Both the position numbers and the translations under genes were made by a program. Below are positions 1-8,146 of a stretch of 64,000 bases of DNA, one piece after another. The stretch comes from Paenibacillus turpanensis (GTDB lineage: Bacteria > Bacillota > Bacilli > Paenibacillales > YIM-B00363), in the NCBI RefSeq assembly GCF_011421635.1, contig NZ_WTLI01000019.1:54583-118582 (forward strand), written 5' to 3'. Every line of letters starts with the position of its first letter. The first letter of the stretch is position 1. Under the pieces are notes generated by a model, which was given only the letters and a program-made list of their open reading frames with translations, did not search any database and was not told the DNA's origin.

Positions 1-24
1 GCTTTTGCACTGGCGCTGCTGAAG

Positions 25-471
25 CTAGATGACCCGAAAGGATCCGGTCCCAATGGAGCCGAGAGTGCCTTCCTGATCGGATACAGTCGCCTGCGCGGTA
101 ATCGATTTGCGCGTTTGATGAAGCACGGAGGCCTTCACAATAAGCTTGCCGGCCTTCAGCGGTGATACAAAATGCACATTTAAATTTGTAGTGACGACCT
201 TTTCGTGAGGACGCAGCGCCATCACCGCTGCTCCCATTGCATTATCAAGCAGCGAAGAAATGACGCCGCCGTGAACGATACCGATGACATTCAGATGATG
301 CGGCTGGGCATCCAATGAGATAACAAGCTCTTGATCCGTTAAACGCTCCATTTTACAGCCCAAATACGTCCAAAAGGTTCCCTGTGCCGCCTGCTCCATT
401 TGCTCCAGATAGACGGTGACGTCCGTAGGATTCGGTTGCTGCTGGCCGTTGTCTAGTTTCGATTGCGTCAA
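25..471 (-). CDS. Hotdog-fold acyl-CoA thioesterase (PaaI/YdiI-like)
   Basis: A 148-residue protein of the PaaI-type hotdog thioesterase family, which hydrolyses acyl-CoA or aryl-CoA thioesters in the cytoplasm. The family signature is visible as the HGGVISSLLDNAMGAA helix, followed by a strand rich in VTTNLNVHFVSP. A longer reading to 513 has no ribosome binding site. AAAGGAGGGG sits just before in-frame GTG (474) and TTG (471) codons, and the TTG has the better spacing, so it was chosen. It is the last gene of the leftward fatty-acid operon, 143 bp after the acyl-CoA ligase, and probably recycles CoA. Substrate is inferred only from this context. Confidence 0.8.
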   Translation of the reverse strand: MTQSKLDNGQQQPNPTDVTVYLEQMEQAAQGTFWTYLGCKMERLTDQELVISLDAQPHHLNVIGIVHGGVISSLLDNAMGAAVMALRPHEKVVTTNLNVHFVSPLKAGKLIVKASVLHQTRKSITAQATVSDQEGTLGSIGTGSFRVI

Positions 472-614
472 CACTTCCCCTCCTTTCAGAAGGTCGATTT
501 TGCCTTGTACCATAGACCTCTGCTGATCCCATCGTTATTTTCGACGAATCGGTTTTCGAATGAAGCACCAAGAGGCCAGCCGAATTCGCTTCCGAATGGA
601 CTCCAGTGGGTCTC

Positions 615-2360
615 CTATGCCTCATGTTCCTTATCGGACGCTTCTCGCTGTCTTCCATCATCCTCTGCTGAGGCCTGAGCCGACTCCCTGCGCCCCAGCT
701 CTTCCTCCAGCAGCTTGCGGCGAAGCACTTTACCGACCATCGTTTTGGGAAGCGTCTCGCGGAATTCATAAAGGCGGGGCACCTTGTACGCGGCCAGCAT
801 TCCTCGGCACCACGCATCAAGCTCCGCTTCCGTCACATACTCGCCTTCCTTCAGCACGATAAATGCTTTTACCGTTTCGCCGCGGTATTGATCGGGCACC
901 CCCGCTACCGCGGCTTCTTTGATACCAGGGTGCTCGAACAGCACCTCTTCAATTTCGCGCGGATAGATGTTATACCCGCTCGCAATAATCATATCCTTCT
1001 TGCGGTCAACGATGGAAAAATATCCGTCCTCATCCATTATCGCCATATCGCCCGTATATAACCAGCCGTCGCGCAGCACCTTCGCCGTTTCATCCGGACG
1101 GTTCCAATAGCCGAGCATGACCTGCGGTCCACGGACCAGCAGCTCGCCAATTGCCCCAACGGGGACATCCTCTCCGCTGTCCGCATCGACAATCCGTGCC
1201 TCCGTATCCGGAAAGGGTACCCCGACCGAGCCGATTTTTCTACGCCCCCAAATGGGGTTCGCATGGGTTACCGGTGAGGCCTCGGTTAACCCGTAGCCCT
1301 CGATTAAGCGCCCGCCGGTCAGCTCCTCGAATCGTTCCTGTACCTCCAGCGGAAGCGGAGCCGAGCCGCTGATGCAAACCTGAATGGAAGAAAGATCATA
1401 GCTGGACAGCTCTGAATGATTAATAAGAGCGATATACATCGTCGGTGCCCCAGGAAAAATTGTCGGCTTATGCTTATGAATCGCCTCCAGCACCTGCTTC
1501 ACTTCAAACCTTGGGAGTAAAATGAGTGTCCCCGCCCGAAGCGCGGATTGCAGCATCAGCACAGTTAAGGCAAACACATGAAAGCATGGAAGCGCTGCCA
1601 AAAATCGCTCTTCGCCGTCCTTATTTTTGTAGCCCCAGTGAATATTTTGATACGTGTTTGCGGTTAGATTGTAATGCGTCAGCATGACACCCTTCGACAC
1701 GCCCGTTGTCCCTCCGGTGTACTGCAGGACGGCAACATCCCGCTCCGCATCGACCTCCTCAAATAATCGGGATGCCGGTGCGCCCGCCAGCAGCTTTTTG
1801 AAGGAATGAACCTGACTGCTGTAACGAATGTGAGGCATCTGCCCTTCTTTTCTCAGCTTTATCGGATAGAGAAGATTTTTGGGAAACGGCAGGTAATCCT
1901 GAATGGATGTAACAAGCGCATGCCGCAGCTCCGTTCGTGGAAACACCTTTTCCACCTTGGCAAAAAGCAGATCAAGCGTAACAATGACGGCCGCGCCGGA
2001 GTCCTTCAGCTGATAGGTGAGCTCCCCCTCCATGTACAGCGGATTCGTCTGTACAACAATCCCGCCCATGAGCAGGGTGCCGTAAAAAGCGATCAAATAC
2101 TGCGGGGAATTGGGCAGCATAATCGCTACCCGTTCCCCTTTTTGAATGCCAAGCTGCTTCAGTGCATGCGCAAATCGGGTGCTCTGTTCAAGCAGCTGTG
2201 CGTATGTCAATCGTTTGCCCATAAAATAGACGGCGCAATGTCCCGGGTATCGATGGGCGGATTGAACCAGCAGCTGCGCGGCATTATGCTTCGGATAGTT
2301 GTACGTCGGAGCGACCTCTTGCGGGTAATGGATTAGCCACGGTTTGTCTTCAAAGGTCAT
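615..2360 (-). CDS. lcfA: Long-chain fatty-acid--CoA ligase
   Basis: Adenylate-forming acyl-CoA synthetase of 581 residues. It activates fatty acids with ATP and CoA as the entry step to beta-oxidation. The P-loop-like motif YTGGTTGVSKG, the GYGLTEASPV motif, the YTGD/DRKKDMI region and the C-terminal lysine segment PKTMVGKVLRR are all present, in the order expected for the ANL superfamily. The start at 2360 is preceded by GGGAG at 9 nt; an upstream in-frame extension lacks a binding site. It lies 32 bp after fadE on the same strand, matching the lcfA role in FadR regulons. Chain-length preference cannot be read from sequence. Confidence 0.92.
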   Translation of the reverse strand: MTFEDKPWLIHYPQEVAPTYNYPKHNAAQLLVQSAHRYPGHCAVYFMGKRLTYAQLLEQSTRFAHALKQLGIQKGERVAIMLPNSPQYLIAFYGTLLMGGIVVQTNPLYMEGELTYQLKDSGAAVIVTLDLLFAKVEKVFPRTELRHALVTSIQDYLPFPKNLLYPIKLRKEGQMPHIRYSSQVHSFKKLLAGAPASRLFEEVDAERDVAVLQYTGGTTGVSKGVMLTHYNLTANTYQNIHWGYKNKDGEERFLAALPCFHVFALTVLMLQSALRAGTLILLPRFEVKQVLEAIHKHKPTIFPGAPTMYIALINHSELSSYDLSSIQVCISGSAPLPLEVQERFEELTGGRLIEGYGLTEASPVTHANPIWGRRKIGSVGVPFPDTEARIVDADSGEDVPVGAIGELLVRGPQVMLGYWNRPDETAKVLRDGWLYTGDMAIMDEDGYFSIVDRKKDMIIASGYNIYPREIEEVLFEHPGIKEAAVAGVPDQYRGETVKAFIVLKEGEYVTEAELDAWCRGMLAAYKVPRLYEFRETLPKTMVGKVLRRKLLEEELGRRESAQASAEDDGRQREASDKEHEA

Positions 2361-2392
2361 CGGGAACCGCTCCCTTCGCTCATAATCTGAAA

Positions 2393-4201
2393 TCACACGA
2401 CGTACTTTTCCTGCTTGCTCACACGAGCTGCAATGTCCCGCTTTACGGCTGTCAGGTTCACTGGGGTGGTCCGCGTCAGCTTCTTGACCATCGACAGCTG
2501 CGTCCGCAGCATATCGCCGGTTTCCATGGAGGAAAGCGTCTGCTTTGCGATTGTTTCCAGCTGCGTGAAGGCTTCATGCACAAATACGGTCGTCATTTGG
2601 ATCGCGTTCAGAGACTTTTCCTCGCCCGCCTTGGCAATCAGCTTTTGAGTCCGAAGAAGCGTGCTTTCCATGGCATAAATTTGAATCATCATGTCGGCAA
2701 GCGCACCGAGCGTCTCCTGCTCTTTTTCCAGCGACATTCCGTACTTCTGCACCGCCAGCCCGCCAATCAAAAGGAACAGTTTTTTCGCCATGGACACAAG
2801 ATGCCCTTCCTGTTCCAGCGTTCCTTCGAACGTCTGGCCCGGAACGAGGGACAGCAGCTCGCTTTGCAGCGCTTGCGTTTTTTGCATGAGCGGAAGCTCG
2901 CCCTTCATTGCTTTTTTCAGCAGGGTGCCCGGAATCAAAAGACGGTTAATTTCATTCGTTCCTTCAAAAATGCGGTTTATGCGCGAGTCGCGGTAGATGC
3001 GTTCGATTTTATATTCCTGAATATAGCCGTAGCCCCCGTGGATTTGTACGCCTTCGTCAGCAACGAAGTCGAGCGCCTCGGACGCGAATACCTTGTTGAT
3101 CGAGCATTCCAGCGCGTACTCGGAGATCCCTTTGGCTGCCGCTACCCCCGCTTGCGCGTCCGTCGGATCGATATCCTTTAAAATATCGTCGATCAAGCCG
3201 GCCGTCCGGTAAACGACGCTTTCCATCGCATACGTACGCACATTCATCTCAGCGAGCTTTTTGCCGATCAGCGGGAAGCGTGAAATCGGCGTGCCGAACT
3301 GCTGACGCGTATTTGCATATTGAGCAGAAAGCGCGATCGCTTCCTTGGCGGCGCCGAGGCAGCCCGCACCCAGCTTGAAACGGCCGATATTTAAGATGTT
3401 AAAGGCGATTAGATGGCCTTTGCCCGCTTCGCCAAGCAGGTTTTCCGCCGGGACGCGCACATCCTCGAAGAAAAGCGGACAGGTGGAGGAGCCCTTAATG
3501 CCCATTTTCTTCTCCTCCGGCCCGATCGTGAAGCCCGGTGTGCCTCTTTCCACGATGAAGGCGGAGAAATGCTGGCCGTCGATCTTCGCATACACAATAA
3601 AAATGTCGGCAAAGCCGGCGTTCGTGATATAAAGTTTGGAGCCGTTCAGCACATAATGCGAGCCGTCCTCGCTCAGCTTGGCGGTCGTTTTGGCGCCGAG
3701 CGCGTCGGAGCCGGACGTCGGCTCGGTCAAGCAGTAGGCGGCGATCTTTTCACCGGTGGCGAGCTGCGGCAGGTACTTTTCCTTTTGCGCCGTTGTGCCG
3801 AAGAACACAATCGGCAGCGTGCCGATTCCGACGTGGGCGCCAATCGACAGCGCGAAGGAGGAAGCTTTGGCGAGCGTCTCATTGATAATCGTCGAGCTCA
3901 CTTTGTCGAGGCCAAGGCCGCCGTACGCCTCGGGAACATCGGCTCCGAGCAGGCCCAGCTCGCCTGCCTTGCGCATGAGCTGGACCGTCAGCTCGTAGTC
4001 CAGCTTCTCCAGCTGCTCGTCGTTCGGCACAACCTCTCCTTCGACAAAATCCCGCGTCGTGTCGGCGAACATGCGCTGCTCTTCGCTGAAATCCTCCGGC
4101 GTCATCACTCGGGAAAGCTCCGCCTCTCCAATGACAAAGCTTCCGCCCACGACATAATCCTTTTGCTGCTGCGCCTCTTGGACGTTTTTTGCTTGATCCA
4201 T
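2393..4201 (-). CDS. fadE: Acyl-CoA dehydrogenase FadE
   Basis: Flavoprotein of 602 residues, close to the length of B. subtilis FadE (YusJ). It makes trans-2-enoyl-CoA and passes electrons to electron transfer flavoprotein. Visible are the N-terminal helical domain, the FAD/substrate segment AAYCLTEPTSGSDA, and the FEGTNEINR motif containing the expected catalytic Glu. An extra C-terminal helical domain of about 200 residues follows, as in very-long-chain enzymes. The reading frame is open to 4375, but AAGGGAGAGG lies 6 nt before the ATG at 4201, which I take as the start. It is separated from upstream fadA by a 319-bp repeat-filled gap, so it may have its own transcript. Confidence 0.93.
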   Translation of the reverse strand: MDQAKNVQEAQQQKDYVVGGSFVIGEAELSRVMTPEDFSEEQRMFADTTRDFVEGEVVPNDEQLEKLDYELTVQLMRKAGELGLLGADVPEAYGGLGLDKVSSTIINETLAKASSFALSIGAHVGIGTLPIVFFGTTAQKEKYLPQLATGEKIAAYCLTEPTSGSDALGAKTTAKLSEDGSHYVLNGSKLYITNAGFADIFIVYAKIDGQHFSAFIVERGTPGFTIGPEEKKMGIKGSSTCPLFFEDVRVPAENLLGEAGKGHLIAFNILNIGRFKLGAGCLGAAKEAIALSAQYANTRQQFGTPISRFPLIGKKLAEMNVRTYAMESVVYRTAGLIDDILKDIDPTDAQAGVAAAKGISEYALECSINKVFASEALDFVADEGVQIHGGYGYIQEYKIERIYRDSRINRIFEGTNEINRLLIPGTLLKKAMKGELPLMQKTQALQSELLSLVPGQTFEGTLEQEGHLVSMAKKLFLLIGGLAVQKYGMSLEKEQETLGALADMMIQIYAMESTLLRTQKLIAKAGEEKSLNAIQMTTVFVHEAFTQLETIAKQTLSSMETGDMLRTQLSMVKKLTRTTPVNLTAVKRDIAARVSKQEKYVV

Positions 4202-4312
4202 GTGATCCTCTCCCTTTTGCTTATTTTGGTTACAAACCTTCAGCGGCCTAGTGCCGCAAGTCGTAAGTCCTGAAGGAGCTAATAATCCTGTGCGAGACCG
4301 AAACTCGTACTG

Positions 4313-4500
4313 TGCGTGAACAGTCAGTCTGCGCGAGATCATTACCCGCATGCCTGAACCGTCAGCTCTGCGCAAGGACCTTTACCGCTACTGCGTGATC
4401 CGTCAGTACTGCGCAAGCCTTTTTCCGCACCGCTGAACTGTCAGTCGTGTGCAAGACCTTTACCGCACCACGTGAACACGCAGTCCTTCGCAAATCCTGC
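4313..4500. repeat. Degenerate ~39-bp tandem repeat in fadA-fadE gap
   Basis: The 319-bp stretch between fadE and fadA has no gene. It contains about five imperfect head-to-tail copies of a unit reading roughly TGAaCcGTCAGT, then tnTGCGCaAGacC, then TTaCCGCA. The GTCAGT core falls at 4323, 4361, 4402, 4440 and about 4480, a spacing of 38 to 41 bp. A further eroded copy may precede this at about 4260-4312. The copies have diverged by substitution and small indels. I see no hairpin with a T-tract and no open frame that follows the period. Function is unknown. Confidence 0.75.
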
Positions 4501-4520
4501 AGCCCACTCCCAGTCCCCTT

Positions 4521-5705
4521 TCAGACTCCAAACACCTCGATCACCCCGGCCGCCCCCATACCGCCGCCGATGCACATTGACACCACGCCCATACCGCCAC
4601 CGCGGCGGCGCAGCTCGTAAATCAAGGACGCCGTCAGCTTCGCGCCGGTACAGCCAAGCGGATGCCCAAGCGCAATCGCGCCGCCGTTTACGTTCACCCT
4701 CTCCTCGTCAAGCTCGAGCGCCCGGATAATATGCACACATTGCGAAGCAAACGCCTCGTTAATCTCATACAAATCCACATCCGCCGCCGTAATTCCGGCC
4801 ATCCGCAGCGCCTTCGGGATCGCCTCCACTGGGCCGACGCCCATAATTTCCGGCTCGACGCCGGCCAGCGCAAACGAGCGGAACGCCGCGAGCGGCTTCA
4901 GCCCAAGCGCCTCCGCCTTCGCGCGGCTCATCACCAGCGCAGCGGCTGCGCCGTCGCTCGTTTGCGAGGCGTTGCCCGCCGTCACCGTGCCGCCCGCCGC
5001 GAACGCCGGCTTCAGCTTCGCGAGCCCCGCCAGGCTCGTGTCCGGACGCACGCCTTCGTCCGTGTCGAACACGAACGGCTCGCGAAACGCCCGCACGCCG
5101 GCATCGACGCCTTTGCGCTCGGCGCGCACCGGCACAATTTCTTCAGCGAACCGGCCGGCCGCAATCGCCGCCGCCGCCCGCTGATGCGAGCGCACTGCAA
5201 ACGCGTCCTGGTCCTCCCGCGTCACCTTAAAGCGGCGCGCGACCTCCTCCGCCGTGTGGCCCATGCCCATGTACACCTCGGGCATCGACTCCACGATGCC
5301 GAGGTGCGGGGAGAGCTTAAAGCCGGTCATCGGCACATGGCTCATGCTTTCAAAGCCCCCGGCGATAACCACCTCGGCATGGCCGAGCATGACCCGTTCC
5401 GCGGCAAAGGCAATCGCCTGCAAACCCGACGAACAAAACCGGTTGATCGTCAGCGCCGGCACCGTAACCGGAAAGCCGGAATACAGCGAGATAATACGCG
5501 CCGCATTGAGCCCCTGCTCCCCTTCCGGCATTGCACAGCCAAGGATAATGTCCTCGACCTGATCCTTGCCGACACCCGGCGCGCGCTCGATCACTCCCTC
5601 TAACACCGCTTTGCCGAGATCCTCCACCCGGGTTTGCGCAAGGCTTCCCTTCTTCGCTTTGCCCACCGCCGTCCGGGCGATCGAAACAATGACTGCCTCA
5701 TTCAT
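4521..5705 (-). CDS. fadA: Acetyl-CoA acyltransferase (thiolase) FadA
   Basis: Thiolase of 394 residues catalysing the last, thiolytic step of beta-oxidation. The acyl-enzyme cysteine lies in INRFCSSGLQA, the His motif is INEAFASQ, and the C-terminal GGAIALGHPLGCTGA and MCIGGGMG motifs are intact. The frame is open with GTG at 5714, but GAGGTG spaced 6 nt before the ATG at 5705 marks the start. It follows fadN by 21 bp, the same order as B. subtilis fadN-fadA-fadE. The C-terminal half is strikingly GC-rich compared with its neighbours. Confidence 0.94.
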   Translation of the reverse strand: MNEAVIVSIARTAVGKAKKGSLAQTRVEDLGKAVLEGVIERAPGVGKDQVEDIILGCAMPEGEQGLNAARIISLYSGFPVTVPALTINRFCSSGLQAIAFAAERVMLGHAEVVIAGGFESMSHVPMTGFKLSPHLGIVESMPEVYMGMGHTAEEVARRFKVTREDQDAFAVRSHQRAAAAIAAGRFAEEIVPVRAERKGVDAGVRAFREPFVFDTDEGVRPDTSLAGLAKLKPAFAAGGTVTAGNASQTSDGAAAALVMSRAKAEALGLKPLAAFRSFALAGVEPEIMGVGPVEAIPKALRMAGITAADVDLYEINEAFASQCVHIIRALELDEERVNVNGGAIALGHPLGCTGAKLTASLIYELRRRGGGMGVVSMCIGGGMGAAGVIEVFGV

Positions 5706-5726
5706 CGCTCTCACCTCTCCCCTCCA

Positions 5727-8132
5727 TTAATTGCGCAGCGGCTTGCCTTTGGCCAGCATGTGTTGCATCCGTGCCTGCGTCTTCGGCTCGCCGCATAAGC
5801 TTAGGAACGCTTCGCGCTCAAGATCGAGCATATACTGCTCCGATACCCGTGTTCCGGCCGGCACATTCCCGCCCGCCAGCACATGAGCTAGCTTTCCGGC
5901 GATTTTCAGATCGTGATCGCTGATATATCCGGACTGCCGCATCGAATACGCACCAAGCAGCATCACCGCCTTCGCCTCCTCGCCGCCGGCAGCGAACAGC
6001 TCCTCCCTCGGCACCGTATAACCTGCCTGCTCCATCCGGAGCACTGCCTGCTTCGCTTCATAAATCAAATGGTCGCCGTTGATCACCACCGCATCCTGCT
6101 CCCTGCGGAAGCCAAGCCGCTGCGTGTCATGACCGCTTGTCGATACCTTCGCCATCGCGATCGTTTCAAACACATGGTTCAAATACGGCTGCAGCTCCGC
6201 CTCTGCCACACCATCGATCCGCCGAGCGGCGCGCAGCGCCAGCTCCTTACAGCCTCCGCCCGCCGGAATCAAGCCGACGCCGGTTTCCACAAGGCCAAAA
6301 TACGTCTCCGCCGAAAACACCACCTGATCGGCCGGCAGGCAAACCTCAACCCCGCCGCCCAGCGTCATTCGATGCGGTGCCGCGACCACCGGCTTCCCGC
6401 TGCGCTTCAGCTTCATCATCGTGTCCTGGAACAGGCGAATAATGCTGTCCACCTCATCCCATTCCTCGTCCTGCGCCTCCATCAGCAGCAGCATCAAGTT
6501 CGCGCCGACACAAAAGTTTTTTCCCTCATTGGCGATGACCAGCCCGCGCCAATTCGCCTCCACCTCATCGACGCTCTGGGAGATCATCGTCAAAATATCC
6601 GCGCCGATCGCATTGTTCGGAGAATGGAACTCCAGACACGCCACCCCGTCGGCGATATCCATTAAGCTCGCTCCCGCATTGCTGCGGATGACGCGGTTTT
6701 GCTGCTTCAGCCCGCGCAGCGAAATTGCCTGCGGCTCACGCTCCACTCCGCGGTACCGCCCCCAGCTCCATTCAAGCAGCGTACCGCCGGCATCCTGCTG
6801 ATAAAACGACTCGTGTCCCGCGTCGAGCAAATCCTTCACCCATTCCGGCAGCGTATGGCCTTCCTCCTCCATGCGGCGCGCCGATTCGCGAAGCCCGATG
6901 GCATCCCAAGTTTCGAACGGTCCCAAATCCCAGTTGAAGCCCCATTTCATCGCCATATCGACGTCCGACACCGTATCGGCGATTTCCCCGAGCACCTCCG
7001 CCGAATAGAGCAGCACCCGCTTCAGCACCTTCCACGCAAATTCCGAGTACCGGTCCTTCGTCCCGAGCAGTGCCCGGATACGCCCCTTCGCTCCTTTGGC
7101 CGCTTTCGCCGCTTCCAAGGAAGCGCTTCCGATTTTGCGGCTCGGTGCATACTCCATCGTCTGCAGGTTCAGCGCCTCGATCACCGAACCGCCGCTGTCA
7201 CCCTTCACCTTTTTATAAAAGCCCTGCCCTGCCTTCTCCCCGATCCAGCCGCGCTCCACCAGCTCGCGAAGCACTGCGGGCGTTTGAAATACCGCCTTTT
7301 CCGCTTCATCCTCTACGCCGTTGAACACATTGGAAGCCACATGAACAAACGTATCGAGTCCGACCAAGTCGAGTGTGCGGAACGTTGCGCTTTTCGGGCG
7401 CCCCATTGCGGGCCCCGTAACTGCGTCTGCCTCCTCCACGGTGAACCCGCTGTGCGCCATCTCCTCCAAGGTCACCAGCAGACCGTACGTGCCGATCCGG
7501 TTCGCAATAAAGTTCGGCGTATCCTTCGCGGCCACAACCCCTTTTCCCAGCGTCTTCGTGCAAAAGGCTTTCATAAAAGCGACCAGCTCAGGCAGCGTCT
7601 CATCTCCCGGAATCAGCTCCAGCAGCTTCATGTAACGCGGCGGATTAAAGAAATGGGTGCCGAGGAAGTGCTGGCGAAACGCCTCGCCGCAATTCTGCGA
7701 CATCGCATTAACCGATATCCCCGATGTGTTTGTGCTGACGATCGTGCCCGGCGTCCACACCGATTCGATGCGCCGTAAAAGCTCCCGTTTCACCTCGAGC
7801 CGTTCGACCACAACCTCGATAATCCAATCCACCTCGGACAGCTTCGTTACATCGTCCTCAAGATTGCCCGGTGTGATCAGGGAGGCGAAGGCATCGCTGT
7901 AGAGCGGTGCCGGCTTCGTTTGACTCAGCTTCCGCACGGCTGCGGCGGCGAGCCGATTTCGTACCTGCGGATGCGAAAGGCTCAGCCCTGTTGCCTCCTC
8001 CTCGGGCGTCAGCGCTCCCGGCACAATATCCAGCAGCAGCGACGGAATGCCTGCATTGGCCAAATGCGCCGCAATGGCGGAGCCCATCACTCCCGAGCCG
8101 ATGACGGCTGCTTTGCGAATGCTAAATTTCAT
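5727..8132 (-). CDS. fadN: 3-hydroxyacyl-CoA dehydrogenase / enoyl-CoA hydratase FadN
   Basis: Bifunctional 801-residue beta-oxidation enzyme. The N-terminal NAD-binding fold opens with AVIGSGVMGSAIAAHLANAG, followed by 3-hydroxyacyl-CoA dehydrogenase central and C-terminal domains (about residues 190-420). A crotonase-type hydratase domain lies at about 480-700, with the oxyanion segment GKNFCVGANL and the GLVETGVGLIPAGGG loop. This dehydrogenase-first order is that of B. subtilis FadN (789 aa), not E. coli FadB. GGAGG precedes the ATG. It begins 14 bp after fadF, so the two are co-transcribed. Confidence 0.94.
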   Translation of the reverse strand: MKFSIRKAAVIGSGVMGSAIAAHLANAGIPSLLLDIVPGALTPEEEATGLSLSHPQVRNRLAAAAVRKLSQTKPAPLYSDAFASLITPGNLEDDVTKLSEVDWIIEVVVERLEVKRELLRRIESVWTPGTIVSTNTSGISVNAMSQNCGEAFRQHFLGTHFFNPPRYMKLLELIPGDETLPELVAFMKAFCTKTLGKGVVAAKDTPNFIANRIGTYGLLVTLEEMAHSGFTVEEADAVTGPAMGRPKSATFRTLDLVGLDTFVHVASNVFNGVEDEAEKAVFQTPAVLRELVERGWIGEKAGQGFYKKVKGDSGGSVIEALNLQTMEYAPSRKIGSASLEAAKAAKGAKGRIRALLGTKDRYSEFAWKVLKRVLLYSAEVLGEIADTVSDVDMAMKWGFNWDLGPFETWDAIGLRESARRMEEEGHTLPEWVKDLLDAGHESFYQQDAGGTLLEWSWGRYRGVEREPQAISLRGLKQQNRVIRSNAGASLMDIADGVACLEFHSPNNAIGADILTMISQSVDEVEANWRGLVIANEGKNFCVGANLMLLLMEAQDEEWDEVDSIIRLFQDTMMKLKRSGKPVVAAPHRMTLGGGVEVCLPADQVVFSAETYFGLVETGVGLIPAGGGCKELALRAARRIDGVAEAELQPYLNHVFETIAMAKVSTSGHDTQRLGFRREQDAVVINGDHLIYEAKQAVLRMEQAGYTVPREELFAAGGEEAKAVMLLGAYSMRQSGYISDHDLKIAGKLAHVLAGGNVPAGTRVSEQYMLDLEREAFLSLCGEPKTQARMQHMLAKGKPLRN

Positions 8133-8146
8133 ACCGCTTCACCCTC

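Noticed and set aside
3413..4273. 286-codon open frame on the plus strand opposite fadE
   Set aside because: It mirrors the codon pattern of fadE, has no ribosome binding site and no recognisable domain.
6699..7778. 359-codon open frame on the plus strand opposite fadN
   Set aside because: Shadow of the GC-rich fadN gene; Arg/His-rich product without domain features.
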